A stretch of 64,000 nt of DNA from Bacteroides sp. (lineage in GTDB: Bacteria; Bacteroidota; Bacteroidia; Bacteroidales; Muribaculaceae): assembly GCA_014801535.1 (NCBI GenBank), contig JAAVEA010000001.1:25254-89253 (forward strand). Reading direction: 5' to 3'. Positions 1 to 8,751 of the stretch are shown here, piece after piece. The notes below the pieces were generated by a model. That model saw only the letters and a list, made by a program, of their open reading frames with translations, was not told the DNA's origin and did not search any database. A program made the translations under genes and the position numbers. Each line of letters opens with the position of its first letter. Positions within the stretch are counted from its first letter, which is position 1.

Positions 1-2
1 GT

Positions 3-614
3 GGATTTCGTGTTGATATCAGAGATTCCGTATATAGAGATGATGTTAAACCCGGACTTGTGATAGAACAGTTTCCAAAGTCGAACTCAATGGTCAAGCC
101 CGGAAGAAAGATATTCTTATATATAAATGCGGTTCATCCCAAGGAGGTGATTCTTGATGATGTGAATCATCCTAATGAATTCGCCATGAAAGGTGTTTCA
201 TATAGAACAGCTTTGGCAAAATTCGAAGAATTGGGATTTAAGAATGTGAGGGTTGTTAAGGTGTTGGGAGCGACTGACCGTGTGGTGAAGGTTCTCGCCA
301 ATGGGCGTCCTGTGAGGAAGATGCAGAAAGTTCCGGTAAATGCTATGATTGTGCTTGAGGTGGCCGATGGCAGATTGGCCGATTTGCGCGACTCTTTGCA
401 AAATGAGGAACTGAGAAAATCATACATGGAAGGAGGGGTCGACGGTGATATGCCGTATCCTCATTATATTGATCCCGACGAGGATGATTATAGTTCTCAC
501 GGTTCGTCAGATCCTGCCTATACAACGTCTTCGCCCGATGATGATCAGTCGGCCTCATCCTCATCTGCTCCTGATAATGAAGAACCGGAAGAGCCGTCAC
601 AATATCTTGAATGA
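3..614 (+). CDS. PASTA domain protein, 5' truncated by the window edge; acidic/Ser-rich C-terminal tail
   Basis: Frame is open from base 3 (GFRVDIRDSVYRDDVKPGLVIEQFPKSNSMVKPGRKIFLYIN), PASTA-like repeats; listed ORF starts at an internal GTG. Confidence 0.8.
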   Translation, partial: GFRVDIRDSVYRDDVKPGLVIEQFPKSNSMVKPGRKIFLYINAVHPKEVILDDVNHPNEFAMKGVSYRTALAKFEELGFKNVRVVKVLGATDRVVKVLANGRPVRKMQKVPVNAMIVLEVADGRLADLRDSLQNEELRKSYMEGGVDGDMPYPHYIDPDEDDYSSHGSSDPAYTTSSPDDDQSASSSSAPDNEEPEEPSQYLE

Positions 615-730
615 TAAAAGGATAAACTGGTAGATATTTTTAACACGTATTTATCAAAAGAGCGACATTTTCAGGGTATCCTAATTTGTCGCTCTTTGCT
701 TTTTTGAAGTATAAATTAAAGAAATAAGAT

Positions 731-1843
731 ATGGATAATATTGATATAGCTGAATTAGATGATGGACTTCTGGAAAATGATGAGATAGAGGAGTCGGATG
801 GCAATATAGAGAAAGAATATGAATCAATGTTCGTTTCTGCTGACGGGCGCGAAATGTATGAGCATTTCCGTTTTGTAGCGGATAAGGGTCAGCAACTTCT
901 CAGAGTTGACAAGTTTCTTACCGACCGTATGGAGAAAACCTCACGCAACCGCATTCAGCAGGCAGCGGATGCAGACTGTGTTGTTGTTAACGGGAAGCCG
1001 GTGAAGAGCAGCTATAAAGTTAAGCCGGGAGATGTGGTTAGTGTTGTTATGGATCGGCCGCGATATGATTTTGAGATTATTGCAGAAGATATTCCATTGG
1101 ATATTGTGTATGAAGATGCTGATCTTCTTGTTGTGAATAAACCTGCAGGTCTTGTAGTGCACCCCGGTCACGGAAATTATAGCGGAACACTGGTGAATGC
1201 TTTGGCATGGCATTTCAAAGATAATCCGGATTATGATGTCAGTGATCCCCGGCTTGGTCTTGTACACAGAATTGATAAGGATACTTCCGGATTGCTTGTT
1301 GTTGCCAAAACGCCTGAAGCTAAGACAGATCTTGGAAGTCAATTCTTTAATAAGACAACGAGAAGGGAATATAAGGCATTGGTGTGGGGGGATTTTGATG
1401 AAGATGAAGGCACGATTACGGGAAATATAGGAAGAAATCCTAAAAACAAGCTTCAGATGGCTGTCCTGAAAGATCCGGAACAGGGAAAACATGCTGTGAC
1501 GCATTATAAGGTTTTAGAGAGATTCGGTTATGTAACACTTGTGAAGTGTGTGCTTGAGACCGGGCGTACGCACCAGATTCGCGTTCATATGCTTAGTCAG
1601 GGACACCCGTTGTTTAACGATGAGAGATATGGTGGTGATAAAATTCTTAGGGGGACCACTTTTGCAAAATATAAGCAATTTATAGATAATTGTTTCTCCA
1701 TATGTCCACGTCAGGCTCTTCATGCAAGAACCCTCGGATTCCGACATCCGAGAACAGGAGAGGAGATGGATTTCGAAGCGCCCGTGCCTGAAGATATGAC
1801 AAGATTAATAGAAAAATGGAGAGATTACCGATCATCGAATTAA
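731..1843 (+). CDS. rluD: RluA/RluD family 23S rRNA pseudouridine synthase with S4 domain
   Basis: S4-like N-terminus (LRVDKFLTDRM), catalytic HRIDKDTSGLLVVAK motif, GRTHQIRVH. Confidence 0.9.
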   Translation: MDNIDIAELDDGLLENDEIEESDGNIEKEYESMFVSADGREMYEHFRFVADKGQQLLRVDKFLTDRMEKTSRNRIQQAADADCVVVNGKPVKSSYKVKPGDVVSVVMDRPRYDFEIIAEDIPLDIVYEDADLLVVNKPAGLVVHPGHGNYSGTLVNALAWHFKDNPDYDVSDPRLGLVHRIDKDTSGLLVVAKTPEAKTDLGSQFFNKTTRREYKALVWGDFDEDEGTITGNIGRNPKNKLQMAVLKDPEQGKHAVTHYKVLERFGYVTLVKCVLETGRTHQIRVHMLSQGHPLFNDERYGGDKILRGTTFAKYKQFIDNCFSICPRQALHARTLGFRHPRTGEEMDFEAPVPEDMTRLIEKWRDYRSSN

Positions 1844-1915
1844 GCCCCGGTTCCCCAGCATTAACAAATATTGGGGAACAGGGTCTAAACATTGGCCTAT
1901 AACTGAAAATATGAT

Positions 1916-1947
1916 TTTGCATATATCATAAATTTGATTAACTTTGC
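1916..1947 (+). promoter_or_regulatory. Bacteroidota-type promoter upstream of acyltransferase gene
   Basis: TTTG (1916-1919) - N19 - TAacTTTGC (1939-1947). Confidence 0.65.
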
Positions 1948-2012
1948 AATAGGTAGTGCCCTGATGGGGCGTGAAGGAAAACTTCAAAAGAAGTAAAGGA
2001 ATAGATTACGTA

Positions 2013-3188
2013 ATGAATACCCCAGATTATAATTTCACAGATATATCTCCATATGATGACTCGCAGTTTCACGAAAAGATGCAGAGTCTCCTAAAGGAGC
2101 CCGGCTTTCTTCATGCCATAAGATATACAATGCCCGAAGAGGATGTGCCTCACTTGTTGAGTGAGCTTGAAAAAATAGACAACAAGTATGATTTCCAGCA
2201 TAAGATAATGTATCCTTTTCTGGAGATGCTTGCAAAAACAACCACTTCGGGAATATCCTTGGGAGGTGTGAAATATTATAATCCTTCTCTTAACTATGTG
2301 TTCCTTACCAATCATAGGGACATTGTTCTTGATGCATCATTTCTTAATCTTGCTTTCATAAGAAGGGGAATGCCTACCTCGGAGGTGGCGATCGGAAATA
2401 ATCTGCTTGTTTTTGAGTGGATTAATGATCTGGTGCGCTTGAATAAAAGTTTTATTGTAAAGCGGAATACAGGACTTAGAGAGGGTCTTGAGGCTGCGAA
2501 AAAACTTTCGGCATATATAAGATACGCGATTCTCGACAAGCATGAATCCATATGGATAGCGCAAAGAGAAGGCAGAGCAAAAGATAGTTCTGACCATACT
2601 CAGGAGTCATTGCTGAAGATGTTGGCCATCAGTGGAGAGGGAACTTTCAATGAGAAACTGGAAGGCTTGAATATAATGCCTGTATCCATTTCATATGAAT
2701 ATGATCCCAACGACTATTTGAAGGCTAAGGAATTTCTTATGCGTCGTCGCGATCCAAATTTTAAAAAATCGCAACGTGATGATCTCTTCAGCATGGAAAC
2801 AGGTATGCTGCAATTTAAGGGTAGGGTTCATTTTCAGATGACACCGAGAATAAACACAAAGCTTGATCAGATAGGTGATTTCAGAGATACAAATTCTTCG
2901 GCAAAATATGTTGGTGCACTTATAGACAATGCCATTCATAGAAGTTATGAAATTTTTCCGATAAATTATATCGCCTACGATATGCTTCACGAGAGCAAGC
3001 GGTTTATAAGGAAATATACGTCGGAACAACGCCAGGAAGTGGAAGAATACTTTAATCGTCAGCTTAATAAGGTTGAACTTGACGATGTTTCGGAGGAAGA
3101 AAGAGCTTATATGTTTGAAATGATGTTGGTAATGTATTCCAATCCTCTGAAAAATAAATTAAAGACTCTTTTGGGTGGAATCGTTTAA
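2013..3188 (+). CDS. 1-acyl-sn-glycerol-3-phosphate acyltransferase (PlsB/PlsC-like)
   Basis: NHRDIVLDASFL (HX4D-like) and IAQREGRAKD acyltransferase motifs; ATG at 2013 preferred over GTG at 1971. Confidence 0.75.
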   Translation: MNTPDYNFTDISPYDDSQFHEKMQSLLKEPGFLHAIRYTMPEEDVPHLLSELEKIDNKYDFQHKIMYPFLEMLAKTTTSGISLGGVKYYNPSLNYVFLTNHRDIVLDASFLNLAFIRRGMPTSEVAIGNNLLVFEWINDLVRLNKSFIVKRNTGLREGLEAAKKLSAYIRYAILDKHESIWIAQREGRAKDSSDHTQESLLKMLAISGEGTFNEKLEGLNIMPVSISYEYDPNDYLKAKEFLMRRRDPNFKKSQRDDLFSMETGMLQFKGRVHFQMTPRINTKLDQIGDFRDTNSSAKYVGALIDNAIHRSYEIFPINYIAYDMLHESKRFIRKYTSEQRQEVEEYFNRQLNKVELDDVSEEERAYMFEMMLVMYSNPLKNKLKTLLGGIV

Positions 3189-3245
3189 TGGCTTGTAGAT
3201 AAATGTAAAACAAGGCCAAACCCTCTTCATTAAAAGATAAATTAC

Positions 3246-4511
3246 ATGAGATTACCTTTCTTTTTTGTAATCCTGCTTTTTGTAGTAGCGATTCTGATAG
3301 ATTTATATATTCTAAGAGATATCAATCGATTCATATCTTTGAGAAATAGGAAAAGATGGAAGATTGGCTATTTTATATCCATGATTATTGGTTATGGATT
3401 GCTTGTGGCTGTGATGTGTATACCGGTGCGAGATGAGTCTTCCGACATTCTTCCGGTGATGTGGCTGCTTTATTCTTTCCTTACAATATATATATCAAAG
3501 ATTGTATATGCTCTCATTTCTTTAATCACGCGATTGTGTTCTTTTATATCCAAGGGCCGCATCAGGGAAAGAAGATATGAGAGAGACATAAAGAGAGGGA
3601 ATGTAGGTGTAAAGATCGGGATGATTCTTGCATTTTGTACTTTTTTTCTATTATGGTGGGGTGTCTTCTTTACCAGAAGGGAAATTCGGGTGAACCAAGT
3701 GACAATAACATCTGCAAAACTTCCTGCGGCTTTCAATGGATATAAAATTGTGCAATTCAGTGATGCTCATGTTGGTACATGGGGAAATGACACTACGTTC
3801 ATATCAAAACTTGTTGATAGGATTAATGGCCTAAAACCTGATATGATTGTTTTTACGGGAGATATTGTAAACCGTAGGACAGATGAACTACAACCTTTCC
3901 TGAAGGTTTTGTCGAGATTGAAAGCCAAAGATGGAGTATATTCTGTTTTAGGTAATCATGACTATGGAGATTATATAGATTGGAAGAATGAGGCGGATCA
4001 TAAAAGGAATAACGAACTTCTTGCCCGTTGGGAAAAGGAGATGGGCTGGAGATTGCTGAATAATGAGCGAGCATTCGTGACTAAAGGAAATGATTCTATT
4101 GTGCTTATTGGTGTTGAAAACTGGGGTGAACCCCCTTTCCCTGAATATGGACGTTTGACGGAGGCGTATCCATCTCATAGAGATTCAACATATAATCTTA
4201 ATGACTCAAGATTCAAGATTCTCCTAACTCACAATCCTGAACATTGGTCGAGAGAGGTTTTGAATATATCCAATATAGACCTGTCTCTTTCGGGTCACAC
4301 TCATGCGATGCAGATGATGATATCAATTGGGAATTGGAAATGGAGTCCGTCAGTCTTCAAATATTCAAGATGGGGAGGATTATATAAGGAAAAAAGCAAA
4401 TCCGGCGAACCGATGAATCTTTATGTAAATATAGGTTCGGGTGAAGTTGGAATGCCTTCGCGCATTGGAAGCGCATATCCGGAAATAACCGAAATAATAT
4501 TACACAGATAA
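3246..4511 (+). CDS. Membrane-anchored metallophosphoesterase
   Basis: N-terminal TM helices; FSDAHVG, GDIVNRR, GNHDYGDY, LSGHTHAMQM metallophosphatase motifs. Confidence 0.88.
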   Translation: MRLPFFFVILLFVVAILIDLYILRDINRFISLRNRKRWKIGYFISMIIGYGLLVAVMCIPVRDESSDILPVMWLLYSFLTIYISKIVYALISLITRLCSFISKGRIRERRYERDIKRGNVGVKIGMILAFCTFFLLWWGVFFTRREIRVNQVTITSAKLPAAFNGYKIVQFSDAHVGTWGNDTTFISKLVDRINGLKPDMIVFTGDIVNRRTDELQPFLKVLSRLKAKDGVYSVLGNHDYGDYIDWKNEADHKRNNELLARWEKEMGWRLLNNERAFVTKGNDSIVLIGVENWGEPPFPEYGRLTEAYPSHRDSTYNLNDSRFKILLTHNPEHWSREVLNISNIDLSLSGHTHAMQMMISIGNWKWSPSVFKYSRWGGLYKEKSKSGEPMNLYVNIGSGEVGMPSRIGSAYPEITEIILHR

Positions 4512-4516
4512 ATGCA

Positions 4517-4888
4517 ATGAAGGGAATCTATCTCTCGCTGGGAAGTAATTATGGCGACCGGGCGGAAAATGTGGAACGTGCGTTACTCTGGATTGAAGAG
4601 ATTTTGACCGACTTAAAGAAATCTGAGGTGTATGAAACAAAGGCTGTTCACGGTTTCGGACCTGCCTATTTCAATGCTGTAGTTTTTGGATATACGGAGT
4701 TAGATTACAGTTGTTTCAATAGTATCATCAAGGGATATGAAAGGGAATCCGGTCGAACTCCGGATGCAAAAATACGAAATGAGGTGATAATTGATATCGA
4801 TATAGTTGTCTGGGACGGTGAAATTATCCGGCCGACAGATTTCTCCAGAGAATTTTTTCAGATAGGATATAAAGAGATAAAGGAATGA
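4517..4888 (+). CDS. folK: Short HPPK-like 2-amino-4-hydroxy-6-hydroxymethyldihydropteridine diphosphokinase
   Basis: YLSLGSNYGDR N-terminus and IIDIDIVVWDGEII motif; only 123 aa. Confidence 0.7.
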   Translation: MKGIYLSLGSNYGDRAENVERALLWIEEILTDLKKSEVYETKAVHGFGPAYFNAVVFGYTELDYSCFNSIIKGYERESGRTPDAKIRNEVIIDIDIVVWDGEIIRPTDFSREFFQIGYKEIKE

Positions 4889-4911
4889 CTCGGGTCATTC
4901 CTTTATCTCTT
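4872..4911. terminator. Hairpin overlapping the folK stop codon
   Basis: AAGAGATAAAGGAATGAC-TCGG-GTCATTCCTTTATCTCTT, perfect 18-bp stem. Confidence 0.75.
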
Positions 4912-4970
4912 ATTAAATAAGTAGCACCAATAAAACAGTTAATGTATTTTTGAATGGGCTGACGCACCTT

Positions 4971-4989
4971 GGGTGCGTCCCTACGTCGA
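4971..4989. repeat. REP-like GC-rich hairpin
   Basis: GACGCACC-TTG-GGTGCGTC in an AT-rich intergenic region, no T tract. Confidence 0.45.
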
Positions 4990-5048
4990 GCCGATAGCGT
5001 TAATTATTTTCTGAATGATACTTACTTAGTAACTACTTATAAGGCTCT

Positions 5049-6368
5049 TTAAAATTTCGAAGCTCTGCGATAAAGAAAAATTCCAATTATCAGATAGATT
5101 ACATTTGGAATCTGCATAGCGATAAAAGGCGTGGTCAAACCGTTTACGGCAAACGAGCTTGTCACTGTAGAGAAAAGGATATAGCTGAAACTAAGTGCAA
5201 GACCTATACCGATATTAAGTCCCATGCCCCCTTTTGATTTTTTTGAAGAAAGCGACATTCCTATCAGTGTCAAAATGAAGGCCGCCGCGGTTGAAGCATA
5301 GCGTTTCTCCTTTTCAATCTCGAACCCTTTTATATTAGCCACACCACGCATCTTCTGTTTTTCTACATATTCCGTTATCTGAGGAGTAGTGAGTGTTTCC
5401 TGATCGTTAACGGAAATAAGGAAGTCTTTAGGTTCGATCGGAATTATGGTATCAAGTTTTGCTCCGGATCTTATTTTTTCCTTTCGTCCATCGAAATCTC
5501 GAATCATATAATCTCTTACATTCCAATGATACATGCGTGCGGTGTCATATACTACAGTCTGTGCTGTCATTCTCGACACAAGCTGTTTGCCGTTGAATTT
5601 ATCAAGAGAGAACCGATAGCCTGTCTTTGTGTCATTCTCAAACCGGCCGATATAACAGACCACTCCCGGACTTGCCATAAGCTGAATATCCAGCCCGGTT
5701 GTCACACTCTTATTCTTTACATATTTGTTGGTATAATTGATTCTGCGTTGATTGGTGGGAGGAATGAGATAATTGCTCATTACGAATGTGAGAGCTGCAA
5801 TTATCGCTGCCCCTATCATATAAGGCCGCAATAGACGTCGGAAACTTATACCACTCGACAGAATGGCAATAATTTCGGAATTTCCAGCGAGTTTGGTAGT
5901 AAAAAAGATTACTGAAATAAAAACGAAAAGAGGGGAGAGCATAAGAGCGAAATAGGGGAGAAACGATACGAAATAGTCAAAAATCGTTTCTGAGAAGGGG
6001 GCGGTAAGAAAAGCATCAAGTTTTTCTGTGACATCAAACATAGAGATTACGGCCAACATTAGAATTGTGGCCATAAGGTAAGTTCCGAGAAACTTTTTCA
6101 GAATAAACCAGTCGATACGTTTTATGGCAAACATATTGACTAATTTCCTCCAAAACCATTTCAATATCTTTTTAATCCCTTTTCCAATCTTATTCTGTTT
6201 CTGTGACTTCAACGGTTGGGCGACTACATCATCAGAAATAAGTTCGGCTGAAATTTCAGATGAATCATCGGTTGTCAACCCTGTTCCCTTTTGGCGAACA
6301 AAGTCGGAAGATATTTCTGTGGAAGAAGATATTTCTGATTTATCTATATGCTCGAAATTATCGTTCAT
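5049..6368 (-). CDS. LptF/LptG family permease (YjgP/YjgQ)
   Basis: DWFILKKFLGTYLMATILM, C-terminal TM bundle; start ATG overlaps tgt stop by 1 nt (TAATG). Confidence 0.85.
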   Translation of the reverse strand: MNDNFEHIDKSEISSSTEISSDFVRQKGTGLTTDDSSEISAELISDDVVAQPLKSQKQNKIGKGIKKILKWFWRKLVNMFAIKRIDWFILKKFLGTYLMATILMLAVISMFDVTEKLDAFLTAPFSETIFDYFVSFLPYFALMLSPLFVFISVIFFTTKLAGNSEIIAILSSGISFRRLLRPYMIGAAIIAALTFVMSNYLIPPTNQRRINYTNKYVKNKSVTTGLDIQLMASPGVVCYIGRFENDTKTGYRFSLDKFNGKQLVSRMTAQTVVYDTARMYHWNVRDYMIRDFDGRKEKIRSGAKLDTIIPIEPKDFLISVNDQETLTTPQITEYVEKQKMRGVANIKGFEIEKEKRYASTAAAFILTLIGMSLSSKKSKGGMGLNIGIGLALSFSYILFSTVTSSFAVNGLTTPFIAMQIPNVIYLIIGIFLYRRASKF

Positions 6369-7498
6369 TATAATCTTCGTGTTACATTTATCACCATTTC
6401 TTCCTTCCATGTCTTGAAGTCTCCTTCGATTATATGCTTTCGAGCCTCACTTACGAGCCAAAGGTAAAATGCAAGGTTATGGATAGATGCAATCTGCATG
6501 GCAAGAATTTCCTGACTTATGAAGAGGTGACGAACGTAAGCTTTTGAATATGCCTCATCCACAAATGAGGCTCCTCCGGGATCGAGCGGTGAAAAATCGT
6601 CGGCCCATTTCTTATTGCGCATGTTCATTATGCCGTTTCGTGTGAAGAGCATTCCGTTTCGGCCATTTCGTGTCGGCATTACGCAGTCCATCATGTCAAC
6701 TCCACGGTCAATTGCCTCCAATATATTGGCAGGTGTGCCAACTCCCATAAGATAACGGGGTTTATCAACCGGAAGAATATCGTTGACAACCTCAATCATC
6801 TCGTACATCTTTTCAGTAGGTTCTCCTACTGCAAGACCACCGATGGCATTCCCTTCCGCACCAAGATCAGTAATAAATTTTGCCGATTCTTTACGAAGAT
6901 CGGGATACACGCAACCCTGCACAATTGGGAAATATGCCTGTTTATAGCCATAGATTCCTTCAGTCTCATTATAGTGTTTCCAGCCACGTGTAAGCCAACG
7001 GTGGGTGAGACCGAGTGATTTCTTTGCATAATCGTAATCAGCTGTACCGGGGGCGCATTCGTCGAGCGCCATCATAATGTCAGCACCGATAACACGCTGT
7101 ATATCCACAACGTTTTCAGGAGTGAAAAGATGTTTGCTGCCATCGATATGCGAGCGAAACCATGCGCCTTCCTCTTTCAACTTACGATTGGCAGAAAGAG
7201 AAAATACCTGAAAACCACCGGAATCTGTAAGTATCGGTCCTTCCCAGCTATTGAATTTGTGTAATCCGCCTGCTTTGCGCAACACGTCAAGCCCCGGGCG
7301 AAGGTAAAGATGATACGTATTTCCGAGAATAATCTTTGCTTTTATGTCATCGCGAAGTTCTCTCATATGGACAGCTTTAACGCTGCCGACAGTGCCGACG
7401 GGCATAAAAATAGGAGTCGGTATTTTGCCGTGGTCGGTAGTGATTTCTCCGGCACGAGCCGCGGTATATGGGGCGGTAGCCTCTATTTTGAATTCCAT
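6368..7498 (-). CDS. tgt: Queuine tRNA-ribosyltransferase
   Basis: LTDSGGFQVFSLS, MALDECAPG, GGLAVGEPTEKMYEM, YLMGVGTPANILEAIDRGVDMMDCVMPTRNGRNG. Confidence 0.97.
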   Translation of the reverse strand: MEFKIEATAPYTAARAGEITTDHGKIPTPIFMPVGTVGSVKAVHMRELRDDIKAKIILGNTYHLYLRPGLDVLRKAGGLHKFNSWEGPILTDSGGFQVFSLSANRKLKEEGAWFRSHIDGSKHLFTPENVVDIQRVIGADIMMALDECAPGTADYDYAKKSLGLTHRWLTRGWKHYNETEGIYGYKQAYFPIVQGCVYPDLRKESAKFITDLGAEGNAIGGLAVGEPTEKMYEMIEVVNDILPVDKPRYLMGVGTPANILEAIDRGVDMMDCVMPTRNGRNGMLFTRNGIMNMRNKKWADDFSPLDPGGASFVDEAYSKAYVRHLFISQEILAMQIASIHNLAFYLWLVSEARKHIIEGDFKTWKEEMVINVTRRL

Positions 7499-7520
7499 AT
7501 TATGCTTAACGAATTAGACT

Positions 7521-7553
7521 GCAAAGTTAACATTATATGAAGAATTAGGCAAA
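7521..7553 (-). promoter_or_regulatory. Bacteroidota-type promoter for tgt
   Basis: Minus strand TTTG-N20-TAacTTTGC. Confidence 0.65.
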
Positions 7554-7655
7554 TATACCTTCAAAATCTCTCTTTTTGATAAAAATGATTTGAAAGAAAA
7601 TATGATATAAGGAGAATTTAAATTTTTTTCTTATAATGTGCAGCACATATAGGAG

Positions 7656-7692
7656 AGTCCATATAATTGCATTCCATTGCATTTAAGTCCAT
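7656..7692. repeat. Four phased 7-mers (AGTCCAT, ATTGCAT, ATTGCAT, AGTCCAT) at 10-bp period; candidate operator array
   Basis: Starts at 7656, 7666, 7676 and 7686; shared pattern A[GT]T[CG]CAT; upstream of a TAtaTTTGC -7 element at 7742-7750. Confidence 0.65.
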
Positions 7693-7768
7693 TTTGTTTT
7701 TGCACTTATAAAACATTTAAAAAAGTTACACAAATTATTTTTATATTTGCAGAAAAAATGGAGCAACC

Positions 7769-8353
7769 ATGATAAATCAAGAATATTATATAAAATGTCT
7801 AAAATCAGATATAGAAAAGAATCTACGGAGGACATTGCAAACTCCAACGGATTTTAACTATTTTGCTTTGCAAATTGAAAATGTATGCAATGAAAAGATA
7901 AGTGTACATACTTTGATGCGTGTCTGGGGCTATTTAGAGAGTCATATAAAGCCAAGCGTAACCACTCTGTCAATAATGAGTCGTTTTCTTGGTTTTATGG
8001 ATATACATGAATATAAGAAAGATTTATTTCTTCGACTCCGCGGTGAGTCTGAATTTATTGAATCGGATACTGTTTCCACAGAGATGCTGAATCCTGATGA
8101 TGAATTAATTATTCACTGGGAACCTGACAGAGAAGTTAAGATTAAATATATAGGAGATTATAATTATCAAGTGGTTTCGAATTCCAATTCAAAGCTTGAG
8201 CAGGGAATGAAATTCCGTTGCTTGAGTTTTTCAAAAGGACTCCCTTTTCTTGCATATATAATTGATGCCCAAAATGGGAAGAATAATTATATTGGCGCAA
8301 AAAAGTATGGTATAACTTTCCTTTCACTTAATAAGAAACTAAAAAATAAATGA
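7769..8353 (+). CDS. Putative DNA-binding/regulatory protein of unknown family
   Basis: No signal peptide; N-terminal ISVHTLMRVWGYLESHIKPSVTTLSIMSRFLGF resembles Bacteroidales 'STLKRLWGY' helical domains. Confidence 0.55.
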   Translation: MINQEYYIKCLKSDIEKNLRRTLQTPTDFNYFALQIENVCNEKISVHTLMRVWGYLESHIKPSVTTLSIMSRFLGFMDIHEYKKDLFLRLRGESEFIESDTVSTEMLNPDDELIIHWEPDREVKIKYIGDYNYQVVSNSNSKLEQGMKFRCLSFSKGLPFLAYIIDAQNGKNNYIGAKKYGITFLSLNKKLKNK

Positions 8354-8354
8354 T

Positions 8355-8714
8355 ATGAAGAAAATTAAATTATTATGCCTATGTCTCCTTATGATAATGG
8401 GCTGCACAATCACATCGTGCTCAAGTATCGTTAATCCGGATCCGGAAGAAGTGATGACAAAAATAAATTCAGGAGAGGCTTTAGATGAAGCCGACTATGC
8501 AACCATGGTTGATTATATCAACGATTTTTGTGATGAAGCTGATGCTTCAGATGGTTCGTATGAAGCCGGACAAGAGGCCGTGGAGCGTTATCCTTACTTC
8601 ATGGCCTTTGGTTTGACCTTGGCAAATGCGGTCGAAACAACTCCTGATGAAATAGGAGATAAGGCTGAAGCCAAAAATGCAGTGAATCGTCTGATGAATG
8701 TTATGAATAGATAA
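8355..8714 (+). CDS. Small putative lipoprotein, unknown function
   Basis: Signal peptide with lipobox (MGCTITSC|SS); 119 aa, acidic. Confidence 0.7.
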   Translation: MKKIKLLCLCLLMIMGCTITSCSSIVNPDPEEVMTKINSGEALDEADYATMVDYINDFCDEADASDGSYEAGQEAVERYPYFMAFGLTLANAVETTPDEIGDKAEAKNAVNRLMNVMNR

Positions 8715-8751
8715 ATTATATATTATTATACAATTTATTAGATCTGATTTT

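Noticed and set aside
941-1504. 187 aa minus-strand ORF opposite rluD
   Set aside because: Shadow ORF inside a clear rluD coding region; no recognisable domain
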